Shown here: positions 62,820-64,000 of the stretch, in pieces
Numbering within the stretch: the stretch's first letter is position 1
Layout of the letters: every line of letters begins with the position of its first letter
NCBI RefSeq assembly: GCF_036488675.1
Contig: NZ_CP133148.1
Location: 2,666,001 to 2,730,000 of the forward strand
Direction of reading: 5' to 3'
Source: Sinorhizobium chiapasense
GTDB taxonomy: Bacteria > Pseudomonadota > Alphaproteobacteria > Rhizobiales > Rhizobiaceae
Length of the DNA: 64,000 nucleotides
Position numbers and translations under genes: made by a program
The notes under the pieces: model-generated
The model's input: only the letters and a program-made list of their open reading frames with translations
Told to the model about the DNA's origin: nothing
The model's database searches: none

Positions 62820-64000
62820 CTACCCATCGAGGTAGCCGTCGATGACCGCCAGGAATGCCTCGCCGTAGCGTTCGCGCTTGCTCTCGCCGATACCGGGAAT
62901 ATCGAGGAGTTCGTCGAAGTCGCGCGGACGCTGCTTGGCGAGCGCGATCAAGGTCGTGTCCGGGAAGACGACATAGGGCGGCACGTTCAATTCCTTGGCG
63001 ATCGAGAATCGCTCGGCACGCAGGCGTTCGAAAAGCTCGAGATCAGTGCCGGCAAGATCGGCCCTCTCGCGCTGAGTGCCGGGCTTGGTGGTTCGGGCGG
63101 CCTTGCCCGAGGTCGGCCTGTCCTTGCGAAAGAAGACCTGGCGCTCGCGCTTGAAGACGGCGCGCGCCTCCGGCTCGAGCTGAAGCGCCCCGAAGGCGGA
63201 ATGATCGACCCTGACGAGGCCGGCGGCGAGCAACTGCCGGAACACCGATTGCCACGTGCGCGCCGGCAAATCCTTGCCCGCCCCGAAGACCGGCATATCG
63301 ATATGGCCGAATCGCTCGGTTTTCTCGTTGATCGTCCCCATGAGCACATCGATCACGTGGCCGGCGCCGAAGCGCTCGCCGGTCCGATAGATGGCCGCGA
63401 GCGCCTTGATCGCGGCTTCGGTACCGTCCCAGGTCTCGACCGGCTTCAGGCAGGTGTCGCAATGGCCGCAGCGGCCGGGATGCGCCTCGCCGAAATGCGC
63501 CAGGATCGCCTGCCGCCGGCAGCCCGCCGTCTCGCAGATCGCAAGCAGCGCATGGAGCTTCGACCGCTCGATGCGCTTGATCTCCTCCGCAGCAGCGCCC
63601 TCGTCGATCATCCTGCGCCGCTGGATGACGTCGGCCATGCCATAGGCCATCCAGACTTCGGAGGGCAGCCCGTCGCGGCCCGCGCGGCCAGTCTCCTGGT
63701 AATAGGCTTCGACCGAGCCCGGCAGATCGAGATGGGCGACGTAGCGCACGTCCGGCTTGTCGATGCCCATGCCGAAGGCGACCGTCGCGACGAGGCAAAG
63801 GTCTTCCTCCTTCAGGAAGGCATCCTGATGGGCATCTCGCAGGACGCGGTCCATGCCGGCATGATAGGGGAGCGCACGCACACCCAGCGCGTTCAGCCAT
63901 TCTGCCGTGTCCTCGACCTTGGCGCGCGACAGACAATAGACGATGCCGCTCGAGCCCTTGAAGCGAGAGAGGAATCGAAGAAGCTGCTGGCGCGGCTGAT
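62820..64000 (-). CDS. recQ: ATP-dependent DNA helicase RecQ (C-terminal part, cut by window edge)
   Basis: About 393 residues from the right edge of the window. The second helicase lobe holds [47 protein letters not shown] and motif [14 protein letters not shown]. It is followed by the RQC zinc site ([12 protein letters not shown]...CGHCDTC), the winged helix, and a C-terminal HRDC domain ([36 protein letters not shown]...[17 protein letters not shown]). It unwinds DNA 3'-5' in recombination repair. The N-terminal ATPase lobe lies outside the window. Confidence 0.95.
   Translation of the reverse strand, partial: QPRQQLLRFLSRFKGSSGIVYCLSRAKVEDTAEWLNALGVRALPYHAGMDRVLRDAHQDAFLKEEDLCLVATVAFGMGIDKPDVRYVAHLDLPGSVEAYYQETGRAGRDGLPSEVWMAYGMADVIQRRRMIDEGAAAEEIKRIERSKLHALLAICETAGCRRQAILAHFGEAHPGRCGHCDTCLKPVETWDGTEAAIKALAAIYRTGERFGAGHVIDVLMGTINEKTERFGHIDMPVFGAGKDLPARTWQSVFRQLLAAGLVRVDHSAFGALQLEPEARAVFKRERQVFFRKDRPTSGKAARTTKPGTQRERADLAGTDLELFERLRAERFSIAKELNVPPYVVFPDTTLIALAKQRPRDFDELLDIPGIGESKRERYGEAFLAVIDGYLDG

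Overview
The window reads as chromosomal DNA of a Sinorhizobium/Ensifer-type alphaproteobacterium. The evidence is GC-rich coding sequence, a 686-residue rhizobial-type RpoD, five full copies (plus one truncated copy) of a ~105 bp double palindrome matching RIME1 elements, other rhizobial intergenic palindromes, and a receptor-FhuF-FhuP siderophore cluster of the S. meliloti kind. No plasmid replication, nod/nif genes, CRISPR array or intact insertion sequence was seen.

Layout. 1-5.1 kb: the tail of a peptide-type ABC binding protein, a CocE/NonD hydrolase, an ACT protein, and an alpha/beta hydrolase divergent from a LysR regulator. 5.2-11.3 kb: a putrescine import and oxidation operon (ydcSTUV-patD) ending with an exported NTF2-like protein. 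11.4-15.7 kb: a hydroxamate-siderophore cluster (receptor, FhuF reductase, FhuP) behind two TGA-N9-TCA iron-responsive boxes. 16-25.3 kb: a cysteine hydrolase/Lrp pair, then an apparent methylated-amine operon (two 815-residue FAD-GcvT demethylating oxidoreductases plus a non-pyrrolysine MttB-like protein) with a divergent LysR. 27-33 kb: methionine gamma-lyase with a divergent Lrp, and small TetR-controlled modules. 33.0-34.6 kb: promoter, cobalamin riboswitch, cbtB, RIME1, cbtA. 34.7-37 kb: a second FhuF-type Fe-S protein behind a PF10091-type glucoamylase-like protein. 38-48.4 kb: a large leftward catabolic/transport unit (hyuA, hyuB, dehydrogenase, NitT/TauT-type ABC importer, SDR) headed by two tandem paralogous LysR genes whose only sensible starts are AUU and AUA.

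48.56-51.24 kb is a small decayed genomic islet downstream of a tRNA-Ile2(CAU) gene. It is bounded by a perfect 25 bp repeat of the tRNA 3' end, carries a frameshifted tyrosine-recombinase tail at the tRNA-proximal end, a Sel1-repeat exported protein, a small membrane protein, and a second membrane protein broken in a homopolymer. 51.4-57.1 kb is ordinary small chromosomal genes, including a frameshifted DUF2066 protein. 57.4-64 kb holds rpoD, the threonine-degrading kbl-tdh operon and the 3' part of recQ.

The recurring theme is scavenging and breaking down small nitrogenous compounds (peptides, putrescine, betaine-like methylamines, methionine, hydantoin-like rings, threonine), together with iron and cobalt acquisition, each with its own local regulator. 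The least explained items are the tRNA islet, the twin LysR genes with unusual starts and their unknown-substrate operon, the MttB-like protein with no corrinoid partner, and cbtBA split by a RIME1 element.
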